Assembly (NCBI GenBank): GCA_021776245.1
Contig: JAJFGF010000014.1
Location: 1-64,000, forward strand
Direction of reading: 5' to 3'
Source of the DNA: Hyphococcus sp.
GTDB taxonomy: Bacteria > Pseudomonadota > Alphaproteobacteria > Caulobacterales > Parvularculaceae
DNA length: 64,000 nt
A model generated the notes under the pieces. It worked only from the letters and a program-made list of their open reading frames with translations, did no database searches and had not been told where the DNA came from. Position numbers and translations under genes: made by a program. Position 1 is the first letter of the stretch; each line of letters begins with the position of its first letter. Shown here one piece after another: positions 21,312 to 30,883 of the stretch.

Positions 21312-22445
21312 TCACGCCGCTTGGCGCGCGCGCTGTTTGAGCGCCGGCTCGAAAATATTCTCCGCAAGCCATTGCACGACGGGCGCGCAGACGCCGTCGC
21401 CGCAGAGTTTTAGCGCTGCGTTGGGGCTCTCCGGCAGGACATAGTCTTCCGGCAACCCCATCAGCCGCGCAGCCTCTCTCGGATTGATCAGCCGCGAGCG
21501 CACTTTGCCCTTTTCAATCGCAAATACGATCTGTCGCGACGATCCGCCGGCGGGCGTCCTGAGGCATCCCGCTACGCCGTCAAAGCGCGCTTCAACGCGT
21601 TGTACGGTTTTGCCGCCTTCAATCCGTGTACGTCGGAATGCGGCGCCGGCGCGCCGGGCCCCATGGCGCTGTATCGCTTCAATACGATCACGTTGGGTTT
21701 TGCTCATCATGTCGAGCAATGTTTTCGTTTTTTCCGGTCCGTGCCAATCTGCGGCGTCCCAATCAACGATATCTGACAGCCGGATGTTGCATCGGGCCAT
21801 CGGCGCCGCCGTCAGCCAGCGCCAGTGTTGCCGGACGTCAGGCGGCAGGTGATTGACCGCATCGCGGAGCGCCGCCGGCGTAGTTCCATTTTCCGGCGGC
21901 GAGGAGGCGAAAGACGGTTCGGCACCGGCGCCAAAACCGAAAATGAAAAGCCGCGGACGTGATTGCGGCGTAAATGTTTTTGCATCGAGTACGATGGCCG
22001 AAATATTGTATCCGGCGCGGCTCATGAGTTTGGCGATAGCAGCAAAGTCACGACCGCCATTTGAGGTTAGCAACCCCGTGACATTTTCCAGTGCAATGAT
22101 GCGCGGGCGGCGGCGCGCTGCAGCAAGGTCTTCGACAATTTTCCAGAACGCGAAAAACACACCGCTTCGTTTGCCTGCTATGCCGCTGCGCGCGCCGGCA
22201 AGCGACAAATCCTGGCAGGGAAACGAACCCCATATCAAATCGGTCGGCGTTTTTGGCAGTTGCGCAAGCGTAATTTTCGAAATGTCGTCTTCGATCAGAT
22301 CACTGCCGCCGAAATTGGCGCGATAGGCGGCGCATTTTTGCGGATCAATATCGTTTGCGAGACGGCAGCGCCACCGATCGCCGAGACCCAGGCGGGTCAT
22401 TCCGCCGCCAGCGAAAAATTCCAGAAAAGAAAAATCAGCGTCCAT
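21312..22445 (-). CDS. DNA (cytosine-5-)-methyltransferase
   Basis: FFAGGGMTRLGLG (I), GSFPCQDLSLAG (IV, PCQ), ALENVTGLL (VI, ENV), TPQSRPRLFIFGF (VIII), RLMGLPEDYVLP (X-like). Confidence 0.93.
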   Translation of the reverse strand: MDADFSFLEFFAGGGMTRLGLGDRWRCRLANDIDPQKCAAYRANFGGSDLIEDDISKITLAQLPKTPTDLIWGSFPCQDLSLAGARSGIAGKRSGVFFAFWKIVEDLAAARRRPRIIALENVTGLLTSNGGRDFAAIAKLMSRAGYNISAIVLDAKTFTPQSRPRLFIFGFGAGAEPSFASSPPENGTTPAALRDAVNHLPPDVRQHWRWLTAAPMARCNIRLSDIVDWDAADWHGPEKTKTLLDMMSKTQRDRIEAIQRHGARRAGAAFRRTRIEGGKTVQRVEARFDGVAGCLRTPAGGSSRQIVFAIEKGKVRSRLINPREAARLMGLPEDYVLPESPNAALKLCGDGVCAPVVQWLAENIFEPALKQRARQAA

Positions 22446-22655
22446 TGATGTTACTCAGTCCATTCTCGCCGCATTCCCGCCGCATTTATCCGCATACGCA
22501 TTAGTCGCCGCCGCAATTGCGACACATTCGCCGCGTTTTCGCCATATTTCAAGCATTTATCTCGCTTGAGCGTGATCTCGCTTTGATTGACGAACCGGTA
22601 TTTCTGACGCAAAACAGATGCGGGTGCTAGGGGCCTCGCGAGCAAGGAGAAGCGG

Positions 22656-23810
22656 ATGCCCTTGATGGAAATGGGACGCGCGGCGGCAGCCGCATCAACT
22701 GCGCTGGCTATTGCAATTCTGGCAACACCAGCTGCAGCAGCAGGTACACAGTCTAATTCAGTATCGACGCGGTCTGGCGTTGATAGCGTGCAGTCTTTTC
22801 AAGTCGCCATGTTGCAGAACGACCGGCGCGGCGGACGCGGTGATCGATCCGGTCGGCGCGGCGGCGGCGAAAGACGCGGCGACCGTTCAGGCAATCGAGG
22901 TAACGGCGAACGGCGCGCTGAACGCGCTGACCGGCGCGATAGCGGTCAGCAACGCGGTGAGCGCTCGGATCGCCGCCGCAGCGACGGTAATCGCGGCGCC
23001 AAGAATGGCGGGGAGCAACAACGCCGGGCAAACCGCAATGATGGGAAACGCCGCGACGCAAATGGCGGCGATCAAGGTCAACGCCGCGCCAATGGCAGCG
23101 GCGGCGGACAAAGGCGCGCCGACCGCAATGGTGGCGGCCGCCGCGACGCGAATGGCGGCGGTCAGGGTCAACGCCGCGTAAATGGCAGCGGCGGCGGACA
23201 GAGACGCGCTGACCGGGGATCAGGCGGACGTCGCGACGCAAATCGCGGCGGTCAGGGTCAACGCCATGCCAATGGCGGCGGCGGACAAAGGCGCGCTGAC
23301 CGGGGATCAGGCGGGCGCCGCGACGCAAATCGCGGCGGCAACGGCCACCGTCGGGCCGATCGCCGTTCAGGTGGACGCCGAGACGCTTATCGTGACGGCC
23401 GGCGGGATCAACGCCGCGCCGATCGGCGCCATGACCGCCGCTATGACGGCCGCCGGGGCGGTCGACGCCACGCCGATCGGCGCCATCGCCGTTCAGGATC
23501 TTACCGCCATCCGGGGCGGTATAGCGGACGGCATTACGGACATGGCCACGGACCGCGCGGCGGGCATGGCTATTACTGTTCGTTTCACAGTCTTTTCCAT
23601 TATTACACAGGCTATGACCCGCTCGGCTGGCTCTATGTAGATTTTGGATGGGATTACTATTCGAACAGCTATATCGGCAATTGTGATGTGGTCTCGCAGA
23701 CCTTTTATCGCCGTGGCCGTCAATATCGTGAAGTCGCGCTGCTTTGCTATGACAGCTATGGCTATGGTTATATCAAGCCGGGCAGCCGCCGCGTATATCG
23801 CGACTATTAA
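22656..23810 (+). CDS. secreted RG/RD-rich low-complexity repeat protein
   Basis: N-terminal hydrophobic stretch, then GGRRDANRGGQGQRRA... repeats and a non-repetitive C-terminus (YYCSFHSLFHYYTGYDPLGWLYVDFGWDYY...); followed by a strong terminator. Confidence 0.7.
   Translation: MPLMEMGRAAAAASTALAIAILATPAAAAGTQSNSVSTRSGVDSVQSFQVAMLQNDRRGGRGDRSGRRGGGERRGDRSGNRGNGERRAERADRRDSGQQRGERSDRRRSDGNRGAKNGGEQQRRANRNDGKRRDANGGDQGQRRANGSGGGQRRADRNGGGRRDANGGGQGQRRVNGSGGGQRRADRGSGGRRDANRGGQGQRHANGGGGQRRADRGSGGRRDANRGGNGHRRADRRSGGRRDAYRDGRRDQRRADRRHDRRYDGRRGGRRHADRRHRRSGSYRHPGRYSGRHYGHGHGPRGGHGYYCSFHSLFHYYTGYDPLGWLYVDFGWDYYSNSYIGNCDVVSQTFYRRGRQYREVALLCYDSYGYGYIKPGSRRVYRDY
22980..23420 (+). repeat. imperfect tandem repeats within the RG/RD-rich gene
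   Basis: Recurring GGTCAGGGTCAACGCC...AATGGC..CGGCGGACAAAGGCGCGCTGACCGGGGATCAGGCGG...CGCGACGCAAATCGCGGC blocks. Confidence 0.75.
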
Positions 23811-23835
23811 GCGATAGAACACCGATTAAGTTGAC

Positions 23836-23863
23836 GGGCGCCGGTTACGCCGGCGCCCTTTTT
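23836..23863 (+). terminator. Rho-independent terminator
   Basis: GGGCGCCGG-TTAC-GCCGGCGCCC followed by TTTTT, just downstream of the 23810 stop. Confidence 0.85.
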
Positions 23864-24002
23864 CTATTCTGGACTCTCATGCTTTCCAGGTATTTGGTTT
23901 TATCATTACCCCACTGCCAGCTTTGCCCGATTGAGCCGAATGAGTTAGGTCTCAGCGTCTGTATAATGACGACGCTATGCGGAATGGGGCCGACTGAAAT
24001 CA

Positions 24003-25058
24003 GTGCAAATTGAACCGGTCAATATTGTTCAGATTGCTATCGCATCGCCAGCAGCGATTGCCGCAGTGGGCCTGGCGGGACGACGACGCCTGAGAGCGAT
24101 TGCAGCGTTTTTGATTGTCTTCGCTGTGCATATGACCTTGAATTTTGTCGAAGAAACTGGAGCGTTGCCGCAGCCCGTTCTCGTCACGCCAGTTTTGAGC
24201 TTGCTATATGGACCTTTGATTTACCTGTTTGTTCGCGGCATAATTTTCAAACGAGAGCCGCTTGTTTGGCGCGACTTAATCCACGCCGTGCCCGCCATTA
24301 TTGCGCTGTTTTTCACCAATTGGCTTTTGCTCATTCGTTTCGCGACAATATTGAGCCTGGTTGGGTATGTGCTCGCCGTTATTTGGACCATTTGGCGATA
24401 CGACCGAGCGACAAAAACCTACCGATCCGATGCACAAGCATTGCGCCTTAATTGGGTGATTGCTGTCTTTGCGGGATTTGGCATTCTCACTACACTGGAC
24501 GTTTTGCGAATGCTGACCAGAGCGTCTCAAACTATGGAGTTTCAACAGGCCGCTTATGCGGGGACGTTGATGGCCGCTGCCAGCTTGTTGGGCGTGATGG
24601 TGTATTTCGCTGTCAAACGTCCACGCTATTTCAAGGGGCTGACTGACGAAGAATTTAGAACCCCCGAAGAGACGACTGATACTGCTGATAGCCCCAGTGC
24701 CGCCGAAAGCGAAGCATTTGCACAGATCGAAGCAATAATCCTGCGCGAAAAGCTCTTTCGTCAGCCCCATCTAACGCTTTTTGATCTTGCCAATCACACG
24801 CGATTGGCGGAACGAGATTTGTCCCGGCTGATCAACAAAGTCTCGGGGCGCACATTTTGTGATTACATAAACGCGTTTCGAATCGAAGAAACCGCCCGTC
24901 TCCTGGCTTCTGGGGACTTGCCAGAGAAAACAATTCTCGAAATAGCTTTTGACGCCGGTTTTACGTCGAAGTCGACGTTTAACGCCGTCTTTAAGAAAGA
25001 CAAAGGCGTAACGCCCTCAGAGTACCGGAGGCGTGGCCCGAACTTGTCCGAACAATGA
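24003..25058 (+). CDS. AraC family transcriptional regulator with N-terminal membrane domain
   Basis: Multi-TM N-half, then LFDLANHTRLAERDLSRLINKVSGRTFCDYINAFRIEETARLL...IAFDAGFTSKSTFNAVFKKDKGVTPSEYRR. Confidence 0.9.
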   Translation: MQIEPVNIVQIAIASPAAIAAVGLAGRRRLRAIAAFLIVFAVHMTLNFVEETGALPQPVLVTPVLSLLYGPLIYLFVRGIIFKREPLVWRDLIHAVPAIIALFFTNWLLLIRFATILSLVGYVLAVIWTIWRYDRATKTYRSDAQALRLNWVIAVFAGFGILTTLDVLRMLTRASQTMEFQQAAYAGTLMAAASLLGVMVYFAVKRPRYFKGLTDEEFRTPEETTDTADSPSAAESEAFAQIEAIILREKLFRQPHLTLFDLANHTRLAERDLSRLINKVSGRTFCDYINAFRIEETARLLASGDLPEKTILEIAFDAGFTSKSTFNAVFKKDKGVTPSEYRRRGPNLSEQ

Positions 25059-25156
25059 CGGCTCGATGGTCCGAATACATGATTTCGGACGACGCATCGC
25101 GCATTATCCCGTTCAATTGCCTGCCATTACCCACGGAATTCGTTTTGGAGGCTGCG

Positions 25157-25675
25157 ATGAACATCAAAACTTCACTCAATCTGCGCACTTGCGGCGCCTT
25201 GGCGCTGGTCCTTTCATGCGCCCTGGCGGGCGCTGCTTTGGCCAACGACGTCAACAAGCCTGGTGTCATTTCATTTGGCGCGTCGACAGCCGAGATGACT
25301 GCAGCCCTCGAATCATTTTGCCAGTCGCAAACGGTGAAACCGGTTGAGCCGCCGCAAATCCCGGGCGCATCAAAACAGAGCCAGATCGACTGTGCGGGAT
25401 TTAGTTATTTTGGAGCACCGCGGCTGGCCGAATTCGTATTTGCCGATGATGCACTAACGATAGTCTGGATTTTGACCGAAAAATCCGAAGAACAAGCGCT
25501 CGTAGCGGCGTTTAAGGCCACTTTCGGCGAACCGAGCCATGAAACGGCGGCAATTACCGCATTTTCCGGCAGCCGCGCCGCTATACGCAAAGATGTGCCT
25601 GAGGCGCTCTACTATTCTCAAAGTGTGGCAGCGTCCTATGACGCGTTCTTCGATCAACAGGTCGCGGATCAGTAG
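25157..25675 (+). CDS. hypothetical secreted protein
   Basis: Start at 25157, MNIKTSLNLRTCGALALVLSCALAGAALA signal peptide. Confidence 0.65.
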   Translation: MNIKTSLNLRTCGALALVLSCALAGAALANDVNKPGVISFGASTAEMTAALESFCQSQTVKPVEPPQIPGASKQSQIDCAGFSYFGAPRLAEFVFADDALTIVWILTEKSEEQALVAAFKATFGEPSHETAAITAFSGSRAAIRKDVPEALYYSQSVAASYDAFFDQQVADQ

Positions 25676-25755
25676 CGGCTTGGATCGCATTGACCAGAGG
25701 ACCCGACTCTGACGAAGGTGCGATTTGTTTTTGCATCCGTTTGGCGCGATCGATC

Positions 25756-26766
25756 ATGGGTTTAAAAAAACGCGCAATGGCGCGCCTGTTTCTGGCCTGG
25801 GTGCTTTCCGCCGCCGGGATGGCGGCGGTTGCATTATCCGCAACGCCAGACGCCCCCGGGCTCGTTGACGTTCAAATCGGCGAACGCGGCAACCAGACCC
25901 GCATCGCGCTTTTATGTGTGACACCCTGCAACATCGAAAAACGCAGCAATACGGAATTCGTGTTGCATGGCGTCGGGGCTGACCTTTCGCTTGATCTGAG
26001 CGCGCGCAGCAAATTCGTTTCCGCTTTCACAGCGGCGCCGAATGGCGACAGCAGTCTGATGCGGGTCAATGTGAATAGCGCTGTTGAATATGCAAATACC
26101 AAAACCTGCACGGTCGGCGGCCAGGCGGCGGCTTGCATTGATCTTTTTTTTGCGGCCGGGAAGACGCCCGGTGAAGTCGGCGGGCAGAGGGCGACAAGAC
26201 CGGCGCCGGCCGCCTATAAGGACCCGCCAGGCAACTCCGCAAAACCGGCTTTGCGCGAGGGCGCTGAGGAACGATTAAATAATTATGCGCAAGTTATGCC
26301 GCCGGAGCACTTAAAGGCGCCGCCCGTTGCGACGCTCGCGAAATTGCAGCCAGCCCCGGGGATTGTCGAAGTTGGCAAGCCAGCAATCCGCACTCGTGAT
26401 CCCATCCGCCCCGCCGCGGGCCTGAATTATGCGGCGCGGGTTCATTCCCTCCTCGGCAAGGATTTATCGGCAGCCTATTGTAACAACGCCCAGGCAACGC
26501 TGCAGGCCGATCCATGGGCGCTCGGCGCCATGGTCGATGTGGGGCTTTGCACTGCAGCGCGCGGCGAAGTGGCTGAGGCGGAGGAAATACTCACCCGCCT
26601 TCTCGAATATACGCCGGACAATTACGAAGCCCATGTCGGACGTGCGCTTATCGCGGTCGACGCCGGCGAAAAAAGCGTCGCGCGCAAATATTTTCAGGAT
26701 GCGCTCAATACGCCGCCGCCAATCGAAGAATCCAACCGCATTGTTCAGGCGATGAACGCGCTTTGA
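25756..26766 (+). CDS. hypothetical protein with signal peptide and C-terminal TPR-like region
   Basis: MGLKKRAMARLFLAWVLSAAGMAAVALSA; C-term EAEEILTRLLEYTPDNYEAHVGRALIAVDAGEKSVARKYFQDAL resembles TPR. Confidence 0.65.
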   Translation: MGLKKRAMARLFLAWVLSAAGMAAVALSATPDAPGLVDVQIGERGNQTRIALLCVTPCNIEKRSNTEFVLHGVGADLSLDLSARSKFVSAFTAAPNGDSSLMRVNVNSAVEYANTKTCTVGGQAAACIDLFFAAGKTPGEVGGQRATRPAPAAYKDPPGNSAKPALREGAEERLNNYAQVMPPEHLKAPPVATLAKLQPAPGIVEVGKPAIRTRDPIRPAAGLNYAARVHSLLGKDLSAAYCNNAQATLQADPWALGAMVDVGLCTAARGEVAEAEEILTRLLEYTPDNYEAHVGRALIAVDAGEKSVARKYFQDALNTPPPIEESNRIVQAMNAL

Positions 26767-26805
26767 TACGCTAGGCACCCGGATGGCGGCTCAACGCAAA
26801 AAATC

Positions 26806-27387
26806 TCAACCTCTTTGCTTCATTCTATCGCGCATCATCAGGTGAACAAAAAAGCGTCCCAGCCATTGGCCGCAGACGAGTGCGAGAACAGCAAGGCTTG
26901 CTGCAACGGGGATGGTCCACCCGCCCAACAGTTCTACCGCGTCTGCTGTGTTTTCTGAATCAATAATGCCAAAAAAATATGTGCCGTTGTCAGCATTGAC
27001 CCATAGACCTGCCAGTTCCGGCGTGACGACCTCCGCCACCGCAGTGAGTGCAAAACCCGCCGCCATCAAATAAAAGATGCCTGCGGCGAGCAAACCGAAG
27101 GCTGCCGTGATGCGGCGCGATGCGAGCGCGAGGAGTGCGCCGATTGTTTTTGTTGGGCCGCCATCCGTAAACGCCTCTTGCAGGCGGATTTCCTCGAAAA
27201 ATCCGCGCGCGCATTTTCCTGCGGGGCCGAGCGAGGCGAGCGCTTCGTCAAGGCGATTTTCGTCTTCGCGATGCTCTAAATGCGATCGGATTTCGAGCAA
27301 TATGTCATCTCGATCATTCTTTTCAAGACTCGATAGGGCGCGCGACAGCTCCCGGACATAAGTTTCAATTTTCTCATTCGATGTCAT
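26806..27387 (-). CDS. HAAS/DUF1700-type membrane protein
   Basis: YVRELSRALSSLEKNDRDDILLEIRSHLEHR N-terminal HAAS-like domain, C-terminal TMs; overlaps the PadR gene. Confidence 0.75.
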   Translation of the reverse strand: MTSNEKIETYVRELSRALSSLEKNDRDDILLEIRSHLEHREDENRLDEALASLGPAGKCARGFFEEIRLQEAFTDGGPTKTIGALLALASRRITAAFGLLAAGIFYLMAAGFALTAVAEVVTPELAGLWVNADNGTYFFGIIDSENTADAVELLGGWTIPVAASLAVLALVCGQWLGRFFVHLMMRDRMKQRG

Positions 27388-27722
27388 GGCGCATCTCCTA
27401 CGATCGTTGATAGTTGGTCTTTAAATCCGCTCCATGCGGCGCTCATCGTCTTCAGCGCCGCGCGGCCTTTCGGCGTAAGGCTGTATATTTTTTGCCCGCG
27501 TCCGCCGTTTTTTGGCGTTACCCAAACGCCTTTGACGCGGCCTTCGCGTTCAAGCCGGTTGAGCAACGGGTAGATGGACCCGTCGGAAAGCCCGATTTCA
27601 GGTTTTTGGGCAAGTTCATCAAGCAATCCGATACCCGACAGTTCCTGCTTTCTGAGCATCGCCAATACGGCCAGCTCAGCGGCGCCTTTGCGAAGTTGTG
27701 AGCTCCAGCTTTCGATGCTCAT
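27384..27722 (-). CDS. PadR family transcriptional regulator
   Basis: MSIESWSSQLRKGAAELAVLAMLRKQELSGIGLLDEL...LSDGSIYPLLNRLEREGRVKGVW. Confidence 0.92.
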   Translation of the reverse strand: MSIESWSSQLRKGAAELAVLAMLRKQELSGIGLLDELAQKPEIGLSDGSIYPLLNRLEREGRVKGVWVTPKNGGRGQKIYSLTPKGRAALKTMSAAWSGFKDQLSTIVGDAP

Positions 27723-27762
27723 AAAATAAATCTTTGGTCTGACAATATCTGTTTCGAGTGCA

Positions 27763-28641
27763 CTAATTTCGTCCGTCAAATGTGGATTGTCTTTTAGCGC
27801 CCGTATCGCGAAATAGCACCAAGACAAGAACCAACCCGGCGACAGGTCCCAAAAGGCCCGCGAGTCCGCCTTCTATGCCGAATGGGCCGCCGGTGATGAT
27901 TGGCGCCCCGTTGATCGCGAAAAGCGACTGCCTGTCTTGAATGACCTGGCCGGTAACGGCAAGGCCCAGCGACGCCTGTGCAAAGTTCCATCCGAAGTGC
28001 AGTCCGATCGGAAGCCACAGGCTTTTCGTTCGCAAATAAGCAAGCGAGAGCATTATTCCGGCGGCAAACAAATTCAAAAGACCAATACCTGCCATTGGCC
28101 AGGGTTCTCCAATAATTGCCCCATGGATCGCGACAAACAATACGGATGAAACAATAATCGATGTGACGATGGAATAGTGCTGAAGAATCGCTCGAAATAT
28201 GAACCCGCGAAACATCACTTCCTGAAAAACTGTATTCAGGAACAATCCCAGCGCTGTAGCGCCCAGAATCAGGCCGGTTGGAAAAGCCGCCCTTATATCA
28301 ACCGACGCCAAACCGCCCGCCCAAAGCGCCGCCAGCACAATTGCAATCATTGCAAAACCGAGAAGCGCGCCTGAGAGCGCATGCAGCGCGCTGACTGTTT
28401 TCAATAACCCAAACTCGTCAAACTTGGGACCCTTAAATGCTTTGCAAAGTAGGAATGCCGCCAAAAGCGCTGCCAGCGCTGACATAGCTTCAAGTGGAAT
28501 TCTTTCAACAGGTGTCAGGCTGGCGTCTGACGCTCCACCATGGAAACGCTCCATCCAGAATATGAGGGGCAGCGCAAGAAATGCGCCGAAAAGCAGCACA
28601 TACAAAGCAATTTTGCTGGAAACAGAAATAAATTTTCGCAT
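27763..28641 (-). CDS. CPBP family intramembrane metalloprotease
   Basis: FQEVMFRGFIF (EExxxR-like) and HFGWNFAQASLG motifs in a multi-TM protein. Confidence 0.85.
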   Translation of the reverse strand: MRKFISVSSKIALYVLLFGAFLALPLIFWMERFHGGASDASLTPVERIPLEAMSALAALLAAFLLCKAFKGPKFDEFGLLKTVSALHALSGALLGFAMIAIVLAALWAGGLASVDIRAAFPTGLILGATALGLFLNTVFQEVMFRGFIFRAILQHYSIVTSIIVSSVLFVAIHGAIIGEPWPMAGIGLLNLFAAGIMLSLAYLRTKSLWLPIGLHFGWNFAQASLGLAVTGQVIQDRQSLFAINGAPIITGGPFGIEGGLAGLLGPVAGLVLVLVLFRDTGAKRQSTFDGRN

Positions 28642-28854
28642 TTCACAAAATCCCTATACAGACAATAAAGTCGCCTCCGCGCAAAACCATGCAACAGGCT
28701 CAATTTGGCGTCCTTCTCAGGGCGTGTATAGCAATATAACTAACATTGCAATGCAAGGTAAGTGAGTCTTGACGCCAATGCGATGGACGGGGTGTTTTTA
28801 GCGACGGCGAGTTGCTTGACCCTTTCAAAAACCACGATTAGCGTCCGCCGCATC

Positions 28855-29793
28855 ATGACGAGTTTGAAGAAAAAACAATCCTTTCAGGGCCTTATCCTGA
28901 CGCTGCAGCATTATTGGGCCGACCATGGTTGCGTTATCCTTCAGCCTTACGACAAGGAAATGGGGGCAGGCACGTTTCATCCGGCGACGACCTTGAGATC
29001 GCTTGGACCCAAGCCCTGGAAAGCGGCCTATGTCCAGCCTTGCCGCCGCCCCACAGACGGGCGCTATGGCGCCAATCCCAATCGGTTTCAGCATTATTAT
29101 CAGTTTCAGGTGACGTTAAAGCCGAGCCCCGGCAATATTCAGGAACTCTATCTTGGCTCCCTTGACGCCATCGGCGTGGACCGAAAGATCCACGACATCC
29201 GTTTTGTCGAGGACGATTGGGAAAGCCCGACGCTCGGCGCCTGGGGGCTTGGCTGGGAAGTCTGGTGCGACGGCATGGAAGTCACGCAGTTCACCTATTT
29301 CCAGCAGGTCGGCGGTTTTGACTGTAAGCCGGTCACCGGCGAGATTACTTACGGGCTGGAGCGCCTCGCCATGTATGTGCAGGGCGTTGATAACGGCTTC
29401 GATCTTGATTTTAACGGCGCCGAAGGCGACGACGCGGTCACCTATGGCGATGTTTTTCACCAGCAGGAGGTTGAGTTTTCCGGCTATAATTTTGAGCTCG
29501 CCGATACCAATGTGCTACTTGACCAGTTCAAGGAAGCTGAAGCCGCATGCCTTTCGATTATCGAAGCCGGCAAGGCGTCGGGCAAATCATACGCCCTGCC
29601 GGCCTATGATCAGTGCATTACGGCAAGTCATCTTTTTAATCTTCTCGATGCGCGCGGGGTTATCTCCGTAACAGAACGGCAATCATACATTCTTCGAGTG
29701 CGTACATTGTCGAAAGCGTGTTGTGATGCTTGGCTCGATAGCCCGCAAGGGCGCACTGAGGGCGCTGGCGTCGTCGATTATGCGGAGGCTTAA
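28855..29793 (+). CDS. glyQ: glycyl-tRNA synthetase alpha subunit
   Basis: [78 protein letters not shown]-type sequence. Confidence 0.97.
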   Translation: MTSLKKKQSFQGLILTLQHYWADHGCVILQPYDKEMGAGTFHPATTLRSLGPKPWKAAYVQPCRRPTDGRYGANPNRFQHYYQFQVTLKPSPGNIQELYLGSLDAIGVDRKIHDIRFVEDDWESPTLGAWGLGWEVWCDGMEVTQFTYFQQVGGFDCKPVTGEITYGLERLAMYVQGVDNGFDLDFNGAEGDDAVTYGDVFHQQEVEFSGYNFELADTNVLLDQFKEAEAACLSIIEAGKASGKSYALPAYDQCITASHLFNLLDARGVISVTERQSYILRVRTLSKACCDAWLDSPQGRTEGAGVVDYAEA

Positions 29794-30267
29794 ATGGCGA
29801 AAGTTTCTCTTCCCCTGACAGGCGGCTGCCAATGCGGCAAGATTCGATACCGGGTTAGCCAGCCGCCATTGATGATTTATTGTTGTCATTGCACGAATTG
29901 CCAAAAGATTTCCGGCAGCGCCTTCGCCGTCTCGGCGACGATTATGGAAGCGTCGTTCGAATTTATATCCGGTGAGCCGCGTAAAACGACTTGGACCTCG
30001 GATGCGGGCAACCAGCGTTATGGATATATTTGCGGTGATTGCGGTACGCGCATCGTCCACGGTCAGGAACCGTCAAGCGGCGTTTTGAGCCTTCGCGCGG
30101 GAACTTTTGACGATACACGCTGGATTCAGCCGACCGGCCATATCTGGACCAAAAGCGCTCAAGGCTGGGTGAAGTTTGGCGCTGACGATATTTTGTGTGA
30201 CGGGCAACCCACAGATTACACGCCCTTTGTTGAAAAATTCAAAGCGCAAAGTCGCTTCGAAAGTTAG
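29794..30267 (+). CDS. GFA family protein
   Basis: GGCQCGKIRYRV...CHCTNCQKISGSAF...CGDCGTRI cysteine pattern. Confidence 0.9.
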   Translation: MAKVSLPLTGGCQCGKIRYRVSQPPLMIYCCHCTNCQKISGSAFAVSATIMEASFEFISGEPRKTTWTSDAGNQRYGYICGDCGTRIVHGQEPSSGVLSLRAGTFDDTRWIQPTGHIWTKSAQGWVKFGADDILCDGQPTDYTPFVEKFKAQSRFES

Positions 30268-30296
30268 TCCGCGCGGGCTTTCCGGGCGCGGATTTT
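30268..30296 (+). terminator. possible terminator hairpin after the GFA gene
   Basis: TCCGCGC...GCGCGGA followed by TTTT. Confidence 0.5.
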
Positions 30297-30408
30297 CCAT
30301 TACGCCATAAAAACACTCTGTAAACCAAGTAATCTCGGGGGGTTTGCCGGCTTTGCAACGCATACGAACAAGGCTAGAAATGCGGGCATAGACAAATGGG
30401 AGGGAAGA

Positions 30409-30816
30409 ATGCCCAATATATTTGGCCTCAAGCTGATCCCTGTTGCGTTGGCGACGATTGCGTTCTGGATGCTCGGATATGTTTGGTATGGCGTTGTGTT
30501 TATGAACGCGTGGATGGCGGGTCACGGCCTGACCGCAGATGACGCAAGCGGATTTGATATCTATATGGTTGGGGGAATTCTGACGACCTTTGTTCAGGTT
30601 GTCGGCATCGGGCTCGTGTTGAAATGGCGCAGCGCAGCTGATCTCGGGTCCGCCCTGAAAACGGCAGTTACCCTGTGGCTGGTTTTTGGTTTGCCGATCA
30701 CCATGTACGCGTATCTATATCTGCCGGCGCATAACTCGACTTTGCTGATGATCGACGCCTCGCATCTCCTGGTTGGGTGGGTGGTTTCAGCCGCCATTAT
30801 GGCAGTGATGAAATAG
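30409..30816 (+). CDS. DUF1761-like membrane protein
   Basis: MPNIFGLKLIPVALATIAFWMLGYVWYGVVFMNAWM; typical four-TM architecture. Confidence 0.75.
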   Translation: MPNIFGLKLIPVALATIAFWMLGYVWYGVVFMNAWMAGHGLTADDASGFDIYMVGGILTTFVQVVGIGLVLKWRSAADLGSALKTAVTLWLVFGLPITMYAYLYLPAHNSTLLMIDASHLLVGWVVSAAIMAVMK

Positions 30817-30843
30817 CGACAAAAATAGTGCATGATGAGGAGG

Positions 30844-30869
30844 GGGCGGCGCTCGCGCCGCCCTTTTTT
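30844..30869 (+). terminator. Rho-independent terminator
   Basis: GGGCGGCG-CTCG-CGCCGCCC-TTTTTT. Confidence 0.85.
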
Positions 30870-30883
30870 CATTGTGGGGCGCT

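Noticed and set aside
22451-22645. 64-aa minus-strand ORF upstream of the methyltransferase, as a possible R-M controller or antitoxin
   Set aside because: No HTH or antitoxin motif; sequence looks like random translation of repeated CGCCGCATT-like DNA.
22711-23640. Long alternate-frame ORFs (22711..23181, 23182..23640 plus and 22753..23328 minus) over the RG-rich gene
   Set aside because: GC-rich repeats leave several frames open; products are low-complexity Ala/Val or Arg stretches. The 22656 frame has the ordered C-terminus and ends at the terminator.
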